Source of the DNA: Ignavibacteriales bacterium | Lineage (GTDB): Bacteria > Bacteroidota > Ignavibacteria > Ignavibacteriales > Ignavibacteriaceae | Assembly: GCA_020061465.1 (NCBI GenBank) | Contig: JAGUYG010000037.1 | Span: 28,749-92,748 of the forward strand | Length of the DNA stretch: 64,000 nucleotides | Direction: 5' to 3' | Shown: positions 18,829-27,783 of the stretch, in pieces | Numbering within the stretch: position 1 is the stretch's first letter | How the letters are laid out: every line of letters begins with the position of its first letter | The notes under the pieces: generated by a model | Seen by the model: the letters and a program-made list of their open reading frames with translations, nothing else | Databases searched by the model: none | Told to the model about the DNA's origin: nothing | Made by a program: the position numbers and the translations under genes

Positions 18829-21084
18829 ATGATAAAGCGAGAAGATTCTTTAAGATATCATTCGGTAGATCGGCGCGGTAAAATAGAAATTCATCCTACA
18901 AAAGCTTGCTTAACCCCGAGAGAAATGCGGCTTTGTTATCTACCGGGGGCATCCTTTCCTTCATCAGAAATTGTAAAAGATAGCGCCAACGTATTTCAAT
19001 ACACTTCAAAAGGAAATCTTGTTGGAGTAATTACTGATGGTTCAGCAGTTCCCGGGCTGGGTGATGTGGGTCCTCTTGCCGCTAAACCGATGCAGGAAGG
19101 AATAGCAATTTTATTTAAGCGTCTTGCAGATATAGATGTTTTTGATCTCGAACTTAGTACCAAAGATCCCGACCTATTTATAGAAACCGTAAAAATTCTT
19201 GAACCAACATTTGGTGGAATAAATCTTAAAGACATCAAAGCACCCGAAGGTTTAAAAATATACGACTGCTTATGTGAGAGCTTAAACATTCCTGTTTTTC
19301 ATGAGAATCTTTATAGTACTGCTGTGGTAGCAGTTGCTGCATTAATAAACGCTCTTGATTTAATTGACAAGCGTGTTGAAGAAATTCGAGTTGTTCTGTG
19401 CGGTGCAGGTACAGTTGGCATTGGATGTGCAAGATTATTAATTCAATTGGGTGTCAAACCAGAAAATCTGCTAGTTTATGATATAAAAGGTTTGCTCCAT
19501 CCGGATCGTGATGATCTCTCAGATTATCAGCGACCGTTTGCTGTTAATCATCCGGCGCTAAGCATGGAAAAAGGGCTTGAGGAAGCAGATGTATTTATTG
19601 GTGCATCTGCAGGCGGAATACTGAATCTGAAAATGATTCATAAAATGAACAGGTTCCCGATTGTTTTTGCCTTGGCTACTCCTGAACCTGAAATTGATTA
19701 TGAAGCAGCTAAAGGTAGCAGGCACGATATTATTGTTGCTACAAGTTCGGCAACATATCCAAATTCAATTTTAGATCTATTAAGTTTCCCATATATTTTC
19801 CGCGGTGCATTAGATGTTCAAGCTACGCGTATCACTGAAGGAATGCTGTTAGCTGCGGCTCGTGCTTTATCTGAACTTGCTCGCGATGAGGTAATAGAAG
19901 AAGTAGTACGAGCTTATGGTTTCGAGCATTTCAGCTTTGGACCTGAATACTTATTGCCTAAACCGATTGATCCACGAATTTTGGTAAGAGAGTCAACTGC
20001 AGTTGCTTTACAAGCGATAAAAGACAATGTAGCAAAGAGTAAAATTAAAGCCGAAAATTATCATGAAAGCCTGACTGTACGCTTAGGTACCGGCAGAGAA
20101 ACATTACGAAGACTTATTTTAAGAGCAAGACAGGAAAAATTTCGCGTTGTATTTTCTGAGGGAACCAGCGAGACAATACTACGATCATGCAGTGTTTTAC
20201 TTGATGAAGGAATTGCTAAACCAATTCTTCTCGGATCAGAAGATGAGATCGGAAAAATTATTGATAGACTTGGATTAGAATTAAGAGGGATACAGATCAT
20301 TGATCCAAATCGCAGTTTACGTTTTAATGCTTATGTAGATGAATATTTCGGAATGCGGCATCGCCGCGGAGTTATTCGTGCTGCGGCAGTTGACCGACTT
20401 CGACTAAGAGACTATTTTGCCGCAATGATGGTTCACAGCGGTGATGCTGATATGATGATCGCCGGATTTTCAACTCATTATGTAGATACCCTCAGAACAT
20501 TACTTGAAGTTGTCGGTCCTGAAAAAGGTGTTAAACGAATCTCCAGTTTTTATCTCGTTCTTCTTCCAAAAGATGTAGTTCTTTTAGCTGATTGTGCGGT
20601 TAATATTGATCCCTCAGCAGAGGAGCTTGCCGAAATTGCTCTGCTGACTGCTAGAACAAGTCGTGCACTTGGAATTGAACCGGTAGTAGCAATGCTTTCA
20701 TTTTCAAATTTCGGAAGCGTCGACTCGCTTTCAGTAGTCAAAGTTCGAAATGCTGCAGAAATTGTTAAGCAAAAATCCCCGAAATTTGTAATAGATGGCG
20801 AAATGCAGCTTGCAACTGCACGTGATGAAAATATAAGAAGAGATTACTTCCCTTTTACGAAACTGAAAACCGATGCTAATATTTTAATTTTCCCTGATCT
20901 TCAATCAGCTAATTTAACTTTACAATCACTCCAATATATGGGAGATGCAGTAACCGTTGGTCCGATACTTATGGGAACGAGATTACCTGTGCATTTGCTT
21001 CAATACGGTGCTACGGTTGAAGAAGTGGTTAACTTGACAACTGTAGCCGTAGTCCAAGCCGCAGATGTGAAAAAATTTGAATGA
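18829..21084 (+). CDS. MaeB-type malic enzyme-phosphotransacetylase fusion with degraded malic-enzyme site
   Basis: The collinear match to E. coli-type MaeB covers both halves: malic-enzyme domain (to about residue 410) and phosphate acetyltransferase-like domain (about 420-751), 751 aa against 759. Tyr37 and the dinucleotide loop CGAGTVG (191-197) remain. But the catalytic Lys of MEGK is Ile92 (QEGI), the metal-binding ED pair in GINLED is Lys134-Asp135, the metal-binding FHDD is FHEN (157-160), QHGT is LYST, the Asn of ANPEPE is Thr284, and PNQVNN is PNSILD. Decarboxylation of malate is therefore unlikely; a regulatory or binding role is inferred. A GGAG site precedes the ATG. It is linked to the large dikinase-like gene. 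Confidence 0.8.
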   Translation: MIKREDSLRYHSVDRRGKIEIHPTKACLTPREMRLCYLPGASFPSSEIVKDSANVFQYTSKGNLVGVITDGSAVPGLGDVGPLAAKPMQEGIAILFKRLADIDVFDLELSTKDPDLFIETVKILEPTFGGINLKDIKAPEGLKIYDCLCESLNIPVFHENLYSTAVVAVAALINALDLIDKRVEEIRVVLCGAGTVGIGCARLLIQLGVKPENLLVYDIKGLLHPDRDDLSDYQRPFAVNHPALSMEKGLEEADVFIGASAGGILNLKMIHKMNRFPIVFALATPEPEIDYEAAKGSRHDIIVATSSATYPNSILDLLSFPYIFRGALDVQATRITEGMLLAAARALSELARDEVIEEVVRAYGFEHFSFGPEYLLPKPIDPRILVRESTAVALQAIKDNVAKSKIKAENYHESLTVRLGTGRETLRRLILRARQEKFRVVFSEGTSETILRSCSVLLDEGIAKPILLGSEDEIGKIIDRLGLELRGIQIIDPNRSLRFNAYVDEYFGMRHRRGVIRAAAVDRLRLRDYFAAMMVHSGDADMMIAGFSTHYVDTLRTLLEVVGPEKGVKRISSFYLVLLPKDVVLLADCAVNIDPSAEELAEIALLTARTSRALGIEPVVAMLSFSNFGSVDSLSVVKVRNAAEIVKQKSPKFVIDGEMQLATARDENIRRDYFPFTKLKTDANILIFPDLQSANLTLQSLQYMGDAVTVGPILMGTRLPVHLLQYGATVEEVVNLTTVAVVQAADVKKFE

Positions 21085-21259
21085 GAATAGAAATAGCTTT
21101 AACAAATAGGGATTTATTTTACTTTTTCCTGAAAGAAAAAATTTTAGAATTTTTGCAAATGTAATTCCCCCGGTTGTGCTGATAATAAAAGCAAATGCCT
21201 AATGAGATGTTTGTTTTGCGATAGTTTAATTAGAATAAGAACGGTTTAAGTAAAAGAAC

Positions 21260-21324
21260 GGGGCTGATCCGAAACAAATTAAATCGATAGACATGTAGAA
21301 TCTATGTTACTTTTGGTCAGCCCC
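21260..21324. terminator. Long hairpin between convergent genes
   Basis: GGGGCTGATC at 21260-21269 pairs fully (one G-T wobble) with GGTCAGCCCC at 21315-21324, giving a 10-bp stem. The 45-base loop contains a weaker inner stem ATAGA/TCTAT. It sits between the convergent malic-enzyme-like and YciO genes. There is no T-run, so a simple Rho-independent terminator is not certain; a repeat element or small RNA is possible. Confidence 0.45.
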
Positions 21325-21351
21325 TATTTATCTGAACAAATAAAACCATTT

Positions 21352-21966
21352 TTAATAAACAAATAAGCTTACATCGCCTGCACCAACTCGAACTACCTCG
21401 GGGACTTCCTCACTTAGGTCAATTACCGTAGATGGCTGTCCATTAATATTTCCCGAAGCGAGCATTAAGTCAACTTGCGAGTTGAATACATTTCTTATTT
21501 CGAATGGATCGTAAAGTATTTCTCCTTTTCTACTAGTAGTGCTGGTACTAATTATCGGATTTCCCAATTCCTCAGCAAGTTTAAGAGTTATAGGATGATT
21601 CGGGACTCTGATTCCGACGGTCTTTCTTTTACTCCATAACTTTTTGGGCACGAGCTTTGCCGCGGGAAGAATAAAAGTATACGGACCCGGCAGAAGATGT
21701 TTCATGGTTCTATACGCATAATCCGAAACTTTTGCATATTTTGAAATATCCTTCAAATCTGCGCAAACAAAGCTGAAAAGTTTATTTGAACTATCGTTTT
21801 TTATATGAAATATTCTTTCGAGCGCTTCTCTATTAAAAATGTCACATCCAATTCCATAAACCGTATCGGTAGGGTAAATAATTACCCCTCCGTTTTTTAA
21901 TACTTCCACAGCTTTATTTATGAATCTTTGCTGAGGATTTTCCGGGTGAAGTTCATAGTACTCCAT
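21352..21966 (-). CDS. yciO: YciO/Sua5/YrdC family protein (threonylcarbamoyl-AMP synthase fold)
   Basis: The start at 21966 has a strong AAAGGAG site; a longer frame upstream is not needed. The 204-residue product resembles E. coli YciO almost end to end: HPENPQQRFINKAVEVL, then GGVIIYPTDTVYGIGCDI, LPGPYTFIL, TVGIRVPNHP, STVIDLS and VVRVGAGD. The related TsaC/Sua5 proteins make threonylcarbamoyl-adenylate for tRNA t6A37. Whether this YciO-type member does so, or has another RNA-linked role, cannot be read from sequence. It is monocistronic on the minus strand. Confidence 0.88.
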   Translation of the reverse strand: MEYYELHPENPQQRFINKAVEVLKNGGVIIYPTDTVYGIGCDIFNREALERIFHIKNDSSNKLFSFVCADLKDISKYAKVSDYAYRTMKHLLPGPYTFILPAAKLVPKKLWSKRKTVGIRVPNHPITLKLAEELGNPIISTSTTSRKGEILYDPFEIRNVFNSQVDLMLASGNINGQPSTVIDLSEEVPEVVRVGAGDVSLFVY

Positions 21967-22249
21967 GATAGCTCCTTTCAGTTTAGTATTTTTACAGCTG
22001 CAATGATATTTGATAAAAGGGATTGGAATTTTATGAAGATGTGGACTCCTAATGTTTATGATTAATTTGTAGCTTATGGTAAAAATAATCACTTAATAAT
22101 CAATGTCAACAGCATCATTAAAATATTTTATAAAATTTTTGCTTAAAAAAAATTACACTAAAATTTCTAACCATAATGTGTATTTTTTGAGCAAAAATTT
22201 ACTATATTAGCACTCAAAATTTTAAGATATAGAGTTAAAGGAGCCTTTT

Positions 22250-22489
22250 ATGTCAAGAAGATGCCAGGTAAGCGGAATAGGACCGATTACAGGGAATAAC
22301 GTTTCTCATGCTCATAATAGAACGAAAAGAAGATTTTTGCCCAATCTTCAGAAAAAACGAATTTGGGTTCAGGAATTAAATAGATTTGTTACCTTAAAAC
22401 TTTCGGCTAAAGCTCTTAAAGGAATTTCAAAAAATGGTACTGCAGGTGTTGCGAAATTAATCCGGGAGAAAAAAATAAAGATAAGATAA
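22250..22489 (+). CDS. rpmB: 50S ribosomal protein bL28
   Basis: The 79-residue basic protein has the bL28 signatures [19 protein letters not shown] and [12 protein letters not shown] followed by RIWV. An AAAGGAG site precedes the ATG. It is a single-gene unit that ends at a strong Rho-independent terminator shared with the convergent rplI operon. Confidence 0.97.
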   Translation: MSRRCQVSGIGPITGNNVSHAHNRTKRRFLPNLQKKRIWVQELNRFVTLKLSAKALKGISKNGTAGVAKLIREKKIKIR

Positions 22490-22509
22490 GTTTTTATTCT
22501 AACAAAAAA

Positions 22510-22534
22510 GGGAAGCTTTCACTTCCCTTTTTTT
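22510..22534. terminator. Bidirectional Rho-independent terminator, rpmB / rplI
   Basis: The stem GGGAAG (22510-22515) and CTTCCC (22522-22527) encloses a six-base loop. It is flanked by AAAAAA on the left and TTTTTTT on the right, so it works in both directions for the two convergent genes. Confidence 0.9.
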
Positions 22535-22546
22535 GTCTTTAAATAG

Positions 22547-22993
22547 CTACTCTCTAACTACCCACACTTTAATTTTTGAACTTACATTTGAGTGTAATTT
22601 TATATTAATACCATAGATGCCTAAAGATTTTATCGGCTCCTCAATTTCAATTTTTCTTTTATCAATTTCGTAACCCTTTTCCTTTAGTGCATCAGCAATC
22701 ATTTGTGTGGTAACTGTTCCAAATATTTTATCCTCTTCGCCAACCTGAACCGGGATAGTAACCGAGACTTTCTCCAGTTCTACGGCAAGATTTTCTGCAG
22801 CATGCAGTTCTTGCTTTACCTTTTTTGCAAACGCTCGCTTTTCTTCTTCCAATGATGCAATGTTTCCTTTAAGGGCTGTATAGGCAATCTTTCGGGGGAT
22901 TAAATAATTTCGGGCATATCCCTCCTTAACTTCTACTACATCTCCCACTTGCCCTAAAGTTTCAAAATTCTGTCTAAGTATTACTTTCATCAT
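22547..22993 (-). CDS. rplI: 50S ribosomal protein bL9
   Basis: The 148-residue product starts MMKVILRQNFETLGQVGDVV and continues VKEGYARNYLIPRKIA, the bL9 signature. The long helix and the C-terminal domain (LGIYGINIKLHSNV) are complete. It is the last gene of the rpsF-ssb-rpsR-rplI operon, 16 bases after rpsR, and ends at the shared terminator. Confidence 0.97.
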   Translation of the reverse strand: MMKVILRQNFETLGQVGDVVEVKEGYARNYLIPRKIAYTALKGNIASLEEEKRAFAKKVKQELHAAENLAVELEKVSVTIPVQVGEEDKIFGTVTTQMIADALKEKGYEIDKRKIEIEEPIKSLGIYGINIKLHSNVSSKIKVWVVRE

Positions 22994-23009
22994 TCACTCC
23001 CGTTATTAA

Positions 23010-23240
23010 CTATCGAACCGTATCGGAAACATAGGGCAAAAGAGCCATATGCCTTGCACGTTTGATAGCAATTGCTAATTGTCTTTGATATTTAGAGCTT
23101 GTGCCGGTTATTCGCTTAGGAATAATTTTACCTTGCTCAGTAATGAATTTTTGCAGCAGCTTAACATCTTTATAATCAATATATTTGATTTTATTTTGAG
23201 TAAATCTGCAGATTTTTTTTGTTTTAATTTCTTTTCTCAT
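23010..23240 (-). CDS. rpsR: 30S ribosomal protein bS18
   Basis: The 76-residue basic protein matches bS18 through [17 protein letters not shown], then [17 protein letters not shown] and [18 protein letters not shown]. It binds bS6 in the small subunit; the bS6 gene is two genes upstream. Only nine bases separate it from ssb. Confidence 0.97.
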   Translation of the reverse strand: MRKEIKTKKICRFTQNKIKYIDYKDVKLLQKFITEQGKIIPKRITGTSSKYQRQLAIAIKRARHMALLPYVSDTVR

Positions 23241-23249
23241 AAGCCACCA

Positions 23250-23735
23250 TTATTCTTTTATTAAATCCGATTCTTCACTTGATAAAAATTTATCAAAAGA
23301 ATCTTCTGTATAACCGATACTATTATCTTCCTCGCTAATTAAATCAACTTCTTCTTCAATACCCAAACCATTTTCTCCGTTAATTTTAGATCTTTTATTC
23401 AGGAACTGAATTCTTCTTGCTTTAATCTCTACGATGCTTCTGTTGTGTCCTTCGTCCGATTTCCAGCTTCTGCTTTGAAGTTCGCCGTCGACCAGAACAG
23501 CAGAGCCTTTTTTTAATCTATCGCGGCAGCTTTCTGCCAGCTTATTCCATGCAACAATGCCGACATAACATACATCCTCCTGCCATTGGTTAGAACTGTC
23601 TTTATATTTTCTGTTAGAAGCAATTGAAAAGTTTACAACAGGAGTATTGTTAGTAGTTTGCCGAAAGATTGGGTCTTTTGTTAAATTACCGGCAACTATT
23701 ACGTAGTTAATTTCAGGCATCTTCAAATCGGCCAT
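23250..23735 (-). CDS. ssb: Single-stranded DNA-binding protein
   Basis: The OB fold covers about residues 7-112 (NYVIVAGNLTKDPIFRQT, then VNFSIASNRKYKD, and GSAVLVDGELQSRSWKS). A short acidic linker follows. The protein ends ESDLIKE and lacks the DDIPF-like tip through which most bacterial SSBs recruit partners. Position between rpsF and rpsR is the conserved bacterial arrangement. The missing tip may mean another SSB or another interaction mode. Confidence 0.95.
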   Translation of the reverse strand: MADLKMPEINYVIVAGNLTKDPIFRQTTNNTPVVNFSIASNRKYKDSSNQWQEDVCYVGIVAWNKLAESCRDRLKKGSAVLVDGELQSRSWKSDEGHNRSIVEIKARRIQFLNKRSKINGENGLGIEEEVDLISEEDNSIGYTEDSFDKFLSSEESDLIKE

Positions 23736-23772
23736 GGTATTCCTCCGTACTTAATCTAATATTGTTAATTAA

Positions 23773-24210
23773 TTACTCACTATCTTTTGAATCTTCAACT
23801 ATTTCAGTTATTTCTTCAATAATTTGATCCTCAACATCCATCAATGGTTCTTTTACGAGCAGGTTGTCGTTTTCAATGATGGAGCTATTTTTATGCTTCT
23901 CAAGGTGTTCAATGGCATCCTCATCCAGAATAATAGAAAGGAAACGAAGCACATTGTCATCTAATGTATAAAATCGTTCTAACTTGGATATTAAAGCAGG
24001 CGGGGCATCAAATCTGAAAATGGCATAGTAACCGATCTTGCTCTTTTTAACCATATACGCTAATCTTTTTCTTCCCCAGTTTTCAACTTCTCTAATAGTA
24101 CCGCCGTTGTTGATGATGGTATCTTTGATGCGGGTAACTATCGCCTCAATTTGTTCATCTTCAAGAGCAGCATTTATTAGAACAGCGCTTTCATAGACAT
24201 TTGTCTTCAA
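23773..24210 (-). CDS. rpsF: 30S ribosomal protein bS6 with acidic tail
   Basis: The bS6 core spans about 100 residues: YESAVLINAALEDEQIEAIV, NWGRKRLAYMVKKSKIGYY and FYTLDDNVLRFLSI. About 40 further residues are strongly acidic (Glu/Asp-rich), making 145 aa. Many bS6 proteins carry glutamate-rich tails, in E. coli extended by RimK. First gene of the rpsF-ssb-rpsR-rplI block, with a GGGAGG site upstream and a small hairpin in its leader. Confidence 0.95.
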   Translation of the reverse strand: MKTNVYESAVLINAALEDEQIEAIVTRIKDTIINNGGTIREVENWGRKRLAYMVKKSKIGYYAIFRFDAPPALISKLERFYTLDDNVLRFLSIILDEDAIEHLEKHKNSSIIENDNLLVKEPLMDVEDQIIEEITEIVEDSKDSE

Positions 24211-24240
24211 GTAGTCACCTCCCTTTGGACTTTTAATTAG

Positions 24241-24266
24241 GCCCTCATTCTTTGATGAGAGCAGGG
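24241..24266 (-). promoter_or_regulatory. Small hairpin in the rpsF leader
   Basis: CTCAT (24244-24248) pairs with ATGAG (24255-24259), with an outer GG/CC pairing across a four-base bulge. Leaders of rpsF genes often hold an S6:S18-binding hairpin for feedback control; the bulge makes that possible here, but the diagnostic bases are not clear. It could also be a weak hppA terminator. Confidence 0.25.
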
Positions 24267-24301
24267 ATTAATAAATAATTTGTTTAAAAACGAGGTTAAA
24301 T

Positions 24302-26488
24302 TTATTTAATTAAAGGTGCAATTACAAGGGCAACCACTGCCATTAATTTTAAAAGAATATTCAGTGAAGGTCCTGAGGTATCCTTAAAAGGATCACCAAC
24401 CGTATCGCCTACAACAGCAGCTTTATGAGCATCTGATCCTTTTAAATATTTCTCTCCGTTTATTTCAACTCCTTCTTCAAACATTTTTTTTGCATTATCC
24501 CACGATCCGCCGGCATTTGCTTGAAAAATTGCCATAAGAACTCCGGTAACTGTTACACCTGCCAGCAGTCCTCCTAACATTTCTGTTCCTCCTGTAAAAC
24601 CGATGAAGACGGGAGCTGCAACTGCTAACAAACCCGGAATAACCATTTGTCTTATTGCCGCTTTAGTTGAAATTTCTACACATTTTCCATATTCTGCCGC
24701 ACCATCTGCATTTTCAAAAACAGTTCTGTCTTCCTCATTCCATTCGTTAATAGATTTACCTTCATTTTTCTGCAGCACTTTGAGAGCAGCTGATAAATTA
24801 GGAATGGTTTTAAATTGTCTTCTTACTTCCTCAATCATCGACATAGCAGCTTTTCCAACAGCCTTTAATGCAAGGGCAGAAAATAAAAACGGAAGCATGC
24901 CTCCGATAAACAAACCTGCCATTACATCTGCTTTTGAAATATCGATGCTTGTTATTCGAGTTGCAGACATGTAAGCACCGAATAATGCTAACGCCGTTAA
25001 TGCAGCCGAGCCTATTGCAAAACCTTTCCCAATAGCGGCAGTTGTATTCCCCACAGCATCTAATCTATCCGTTCGTTGTCTAACTTCTTTAGGAAGTTCG
25101 GACATTTCAGCTATTCCTCCGGCATTATCCGAAATAGGACCATAAGCATCAACTGCCAATTGAATACCTGTATTAGATAACATTCCTACTGCGGCAATAG
25201 CAATTCCATAAAGCCCGCCGAAGTAGAAAGCGGCAATAATAGAAACAGCAATAATTAGAATAGGGAGTGCCGTGGAGAACATACCGTTTCCCAAGCCGGC
25301 GATAATGTTAGTTGCACTACCGGTTAACGATTGACGCACAATCTTTATAACCGGTTTTTTATGAATGCCTGTATAATATTCTGTGATAATTCCAATTAAT
25401 ACCCCTGCTATTAACCCGATTACGGTTGCAAAGAAAATACCAAGCGAGGTTATTGTATAAGTTTTTCCGTAAAGCGGATCATTGTAAGTCCACTCTTCCG
25501 GAAGCACCCAATGGATGATAAAATACAAAGCAACTATCATTACAGCTGAAGAACCAAATTCACCATTGTTCAATGCTTTTTGAGGATCGCCGCCTTCTTT
25601 AACTCTAACGAAGAAAGTACCGACTATCGACACGATTATTCCGATGCCGGCGATGATAAGCGGCAATACAACCGCCCCTAAGCCGTTAAAACTATTGGCA
25701 AATTCCGGCAGCCCAAAAAATGCCGCACCAAGCACCATTGTTCCTATAATCGAACCTACATAAGATTCAAAAAGGTCGGCACCCATTCCGGCTACATCGC
25801 CTACGTTATCGCCGACGTTGTCGGCAATAGTTGCTGGATTAAGCGGATGGTCCTCGGGAATCCCGGCTTCAACTTTACCCACGAGATCTGCACCCACATC
25901 GGCTGCCTTTGTATATATACCTCCTCCGACACGCGCAAACAAAGCAATAGACGATGCACCGAATGAAAAGCCTGTAATTATAGTTATAACTCTATTTAAG
26001 TCTTCAACGGTATTTATACCGAATGTATTTCCATATATCAAAAAAAGCGAACTCAGCCCTAGTACTCCTAATCCTACAACACCAAGCCCCATAACTGAAC
26101 CACCGGCGAAAGCAATTTCTAAGGCTTTATTTAAACTTTCTCTTGCCGCGTTAGTAGTTCTTACATTGGCTTTGGTTGCTACTTTCATTCCGATGAAACC
26201 TGCTAAAGCCGAACAGAATGCGCCTATCAGAAATGAAACTGCAATTAATGGCGAAGAAGTTTGCGGGTCGGCTACTATACCTAAAAGGATTGCTACCGAG
26301 ATAACGAAGATGGAAAGAACCTTATACTCGGCTTTTAGGAATGCCATGGCACCTTCTGCAATATGTCCGGAAATTTTTATCATCTTCTCAGTGCCGGCTT
26401 CCTGCTTTGCGACCCAAGAGGATTTCCAAAATGTATATAGTAGGGCTAACAAGCCGAATAATGGAATTAAATAGAAAATGTTACTCAT
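24302..26488 (-). CDS. hppA: Membrane-bound K+-stimulated inorganic pyrophosphatase
   Basis: The protein has many transmembrane segments and couples pyrophosphate hydrolysis to H+ or Na+ export. The substrate-site region [20 protein letters not shown] followed by [15 protein letters not shown] is intact, as is the second acidic cluster near the C-terminus ([15 protein letters not shown]). [10 protein letters not shown] carries Ala at the position that is Lys in K+-independent enzymes, so a K+-dependent subclass is expected; pumped ion not settled. The ATG at 26488 has a GGAG site; an upstream in-frame TTG is less likely. It lies 16 bases after pth, inside the ribosomal run. Confidence 0.95.
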   Translation of the reverse strand: MSNIFYLIPLFGLLALLYTFWKSSWVAKQEAGTEKMIKISGHIAEGAMAFLKAEYKVLSIFVISVAILLGIVADPQTSSPLIAVSFLIGAFCSALAGFIGMKVATKANVRTTNAARESLNKALEIAFAGGSVMGLGVVGLGVLGLSSLFLIYGNTFGINTVEDLNRVITIITGFSFGASSIALFARVGGGIYTKAADVGADLVGKVEAGIPEDHPLNPATIADNVGDNVGDVAGMGADLFESYVGSIIGTMVLGAAFFGLPEFANSFNGLGAVVLPLIIAGIGIIVSIVGTFFVRVKEGGDPQKALNNGEFGSSAVMIVALYFIIHWVLPEEWTYNDPLYGKTYTITSLGIFFATVIGLIAGVLIGIITEYYTGIHKKPVIKIVRQSLTGSATNIIAGLGNGMFSTALPILIIAVSIIAAFYFGGLYGIAIAAVGMLSNTGIQLAVDAYGPISDNAGGIAEMSELPKEVRQRTDRLDAVGNTTAAIGKGFAIGSAALTALALFGAYMSATRITSIDISKADVMAGLFIGGMLPFLFSALALKAVGKAAMSMIEEVRRQFKTIPNLSAALKVLQKNEGKSINEWNEEDRTVFENADGAAEYGKCVEISTKAAIRQMVIPGLLAVAAPVFIGFTGGTEMLGGLLAGVTVTGVLMAIFQANAGGSWDNAKKMFEEGVEINGEKYLKGSDAHKAAVVGDTVGDPFKDTSGPSLNILLKLMAVVALVIAPLIK

Positions 26489-26504
26489 AATAACTCCAAT
26501 CAAA

Positions 26505-27131
26505 TTAGTCTAGATTGATAGAATTTTCTGTTTGATTTGAATTTGATATCCTGCTGTTCGCATCCATCATCCCCTGTATCCCCGAAGAAATAAATTCTGT
26601 TACTAAATTCGTTACGGTATCAAAGGATTTTAACATTTGCATCATTTCTTCTGCCGTAAAATCACCAAGCACATAATCGACTAAATCGCCATCAAAACTT
26701 TTTGAACCAACACCGAACCTTATACGCGGAAAGTCTTCCGATTGTACGTGAAAGATAATAGATCTTAAACCGTTATGACCTCCATCTCCGCCGGATTTTC
26801 TAACTCTGAAAGCCGCATTACTTAAGTTTATATCATCTAATACAACAAGAAAATCCTTCAGCTCCAAATTGTAACGGGAGATAACTTGCATAGCTGCGAT
26901 TCCGCTGTTATTAACATAAGTAGTAGGTTTTACCAGGCAGAACTCAGTATTGTTGAACTTTCCTTCGGCGAAACAATAGTCTTCCCTAGAAGGACTAAAT
27001 GAAACCGAATATTTTTTTGAAAGGTAGTCTAAGAAGAGAAACCCGGCATTGTGCCTATTAAACCTATAACGGGTGCCGGGATTTCCAATTCCAAATATTG
27101 CTCGCACTTCCGACAAATCAATTTTCTTCAT
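26505..27131 (-). CDS. pth: Peptidyl-tRNA hydrolase
   Basis: It releases tRNA from stalled peptidyl-tRNA. The signature [19 protein letters not shown] holds the Asn and catalytic His; [20 protein letters not shown] and [13 protein letters not shown] complete the active site. The ATG at 27131 overlaps the end of rplY by 14 bases and gives a normal N-terminus (MKKIDLSEV); an upstream TTG is less likely. A Ser/Asn-rich tail of about 25 residues extends beyond the usual end. Confidence 0.95.
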   Translation of the reverse strand: MKKIDLSEVRAIFGIGNPGTRYRFNRHNAGFLFLDYLSKKYSVSFSPSREDYCFAEGKFNNTEFCLVKPTTYVNNSGIAAMQVISRYNLELKDFLVVLDDINLSNAAFRVRKSGGDGGHNGLRSIIFHVQSEDFPRIRFGVGSKSFDGDLVDYVLGDFTAEEMMQMLKSFDTVTNLVTEFISSGIQGMMDANSRISNSNQTENSINLD

Positions 27132-27762
27132 CTTCAGAAGCTTTACCCTTTCCAATCACCTCAGGCTCAGCAGGTTCTGCTTTAACACCTTCTTCAACGA
27201 TAACCTCCTTAACTTGCTTTGGATGGGTAATGGCTACAACTACTGAATCTTTCGGATTTAAAATCTTGATATTTTCAAAATTCAAATCCGCTACATGCAC
27301 CGAATCGCCTATCTTTAACTGTGCAATATTTACTTCAAGATGCTGGGGAATATCTTTCGGCAGGCACTCTATTTCTAACTTATGCATTATGTGCTGAATT
27401 AAACCGCCCTCTTTAACACCTATCGGACTTCCGACAAGCTGAACAGGAACTTCAAGCTGAAATGTTTCGTCTTTAATCAAACCAATAAGATCAAAGTGAA
27501 CTACCTTATCGTTTACGGGGTCGAATTGAATATCCTTAATAACACATTCATACTCTTCGTGTCCGTTTACTTGCAATGAAATAAGATGTGTTTCTGCAGT
27601 AAACACAATAGGATTTATTTCTTTTTCGGATACATCAATCGAAAGTGTTTCTGAAACTTTGGAATAGAACACACCGGGAACCCTTCCTGCAGTTCGTAAC
27701 TGGTTTAATTCCGATTTTGTACCGGTTTTTCTCAGATTTGCTTTTAATACTGTTTTTTCCAT
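27118..27762 (-). CDS. rplY: 50S ribosomal protein bL25 (CTC form)
   Basis: The 214-residue product has the N-terminal 5S-rRNA-binding domain (LKANLRKTGTKSELNQLR, GRVPGVFYSK) and the C-terminal TL5/CTC beta domain (VPVQLVGSPIGVKEGG, LEVNIAQLKIGDSVHVADL), ending in an acidic tail. It is followed by pth with overlapping frames and preceded by prs, the common prs-rplY-pth order. Confidence 0.95.
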   Translation of the reverse strand: MEKTVLKANLRKTGTKSELNQLRTAGRVPGVFYSKVSETLSIDVSEKEINPIVFTAETHLISLQVNGHEEYECVIKDIQFDPVNDKVVHFDLIGLIKDETFQLEVPVQLVGSPIGVKEGGLIQHIMHKLEIECLPKDIPQHLEVNIAQLKIGDSVHVADLNFENIKILNPKDSVVVAITHPKQVKEVIVEEGVKAEPAEPEVIGKGKASEDEEN

Positions 27763-27783
27763 TTTATCTCCAATAAACTAAAA

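Noticed and set aside
18829..21084. Calling the gene a functional NADP-dependent malic enzyme
   Set aside because: Overall similarity is high, but the catalytic Lys and most metal and substrate ligands are replaced.
22180..22208. Promoter of rpmB with TATATT at 22203
   Set aside because: The -10 looks good but no acceptable -35 is found at 16-18 bases, so I left it out.
25818..26474. Open frame of 218 codons antisense to hppA
   Set aside because: It is the mirror of a well-conserved membrane pyrophosphatase with intact motifs on the other strand, and its product is a low-complexity Pro/Ala/Thr-rich chain without family signal.
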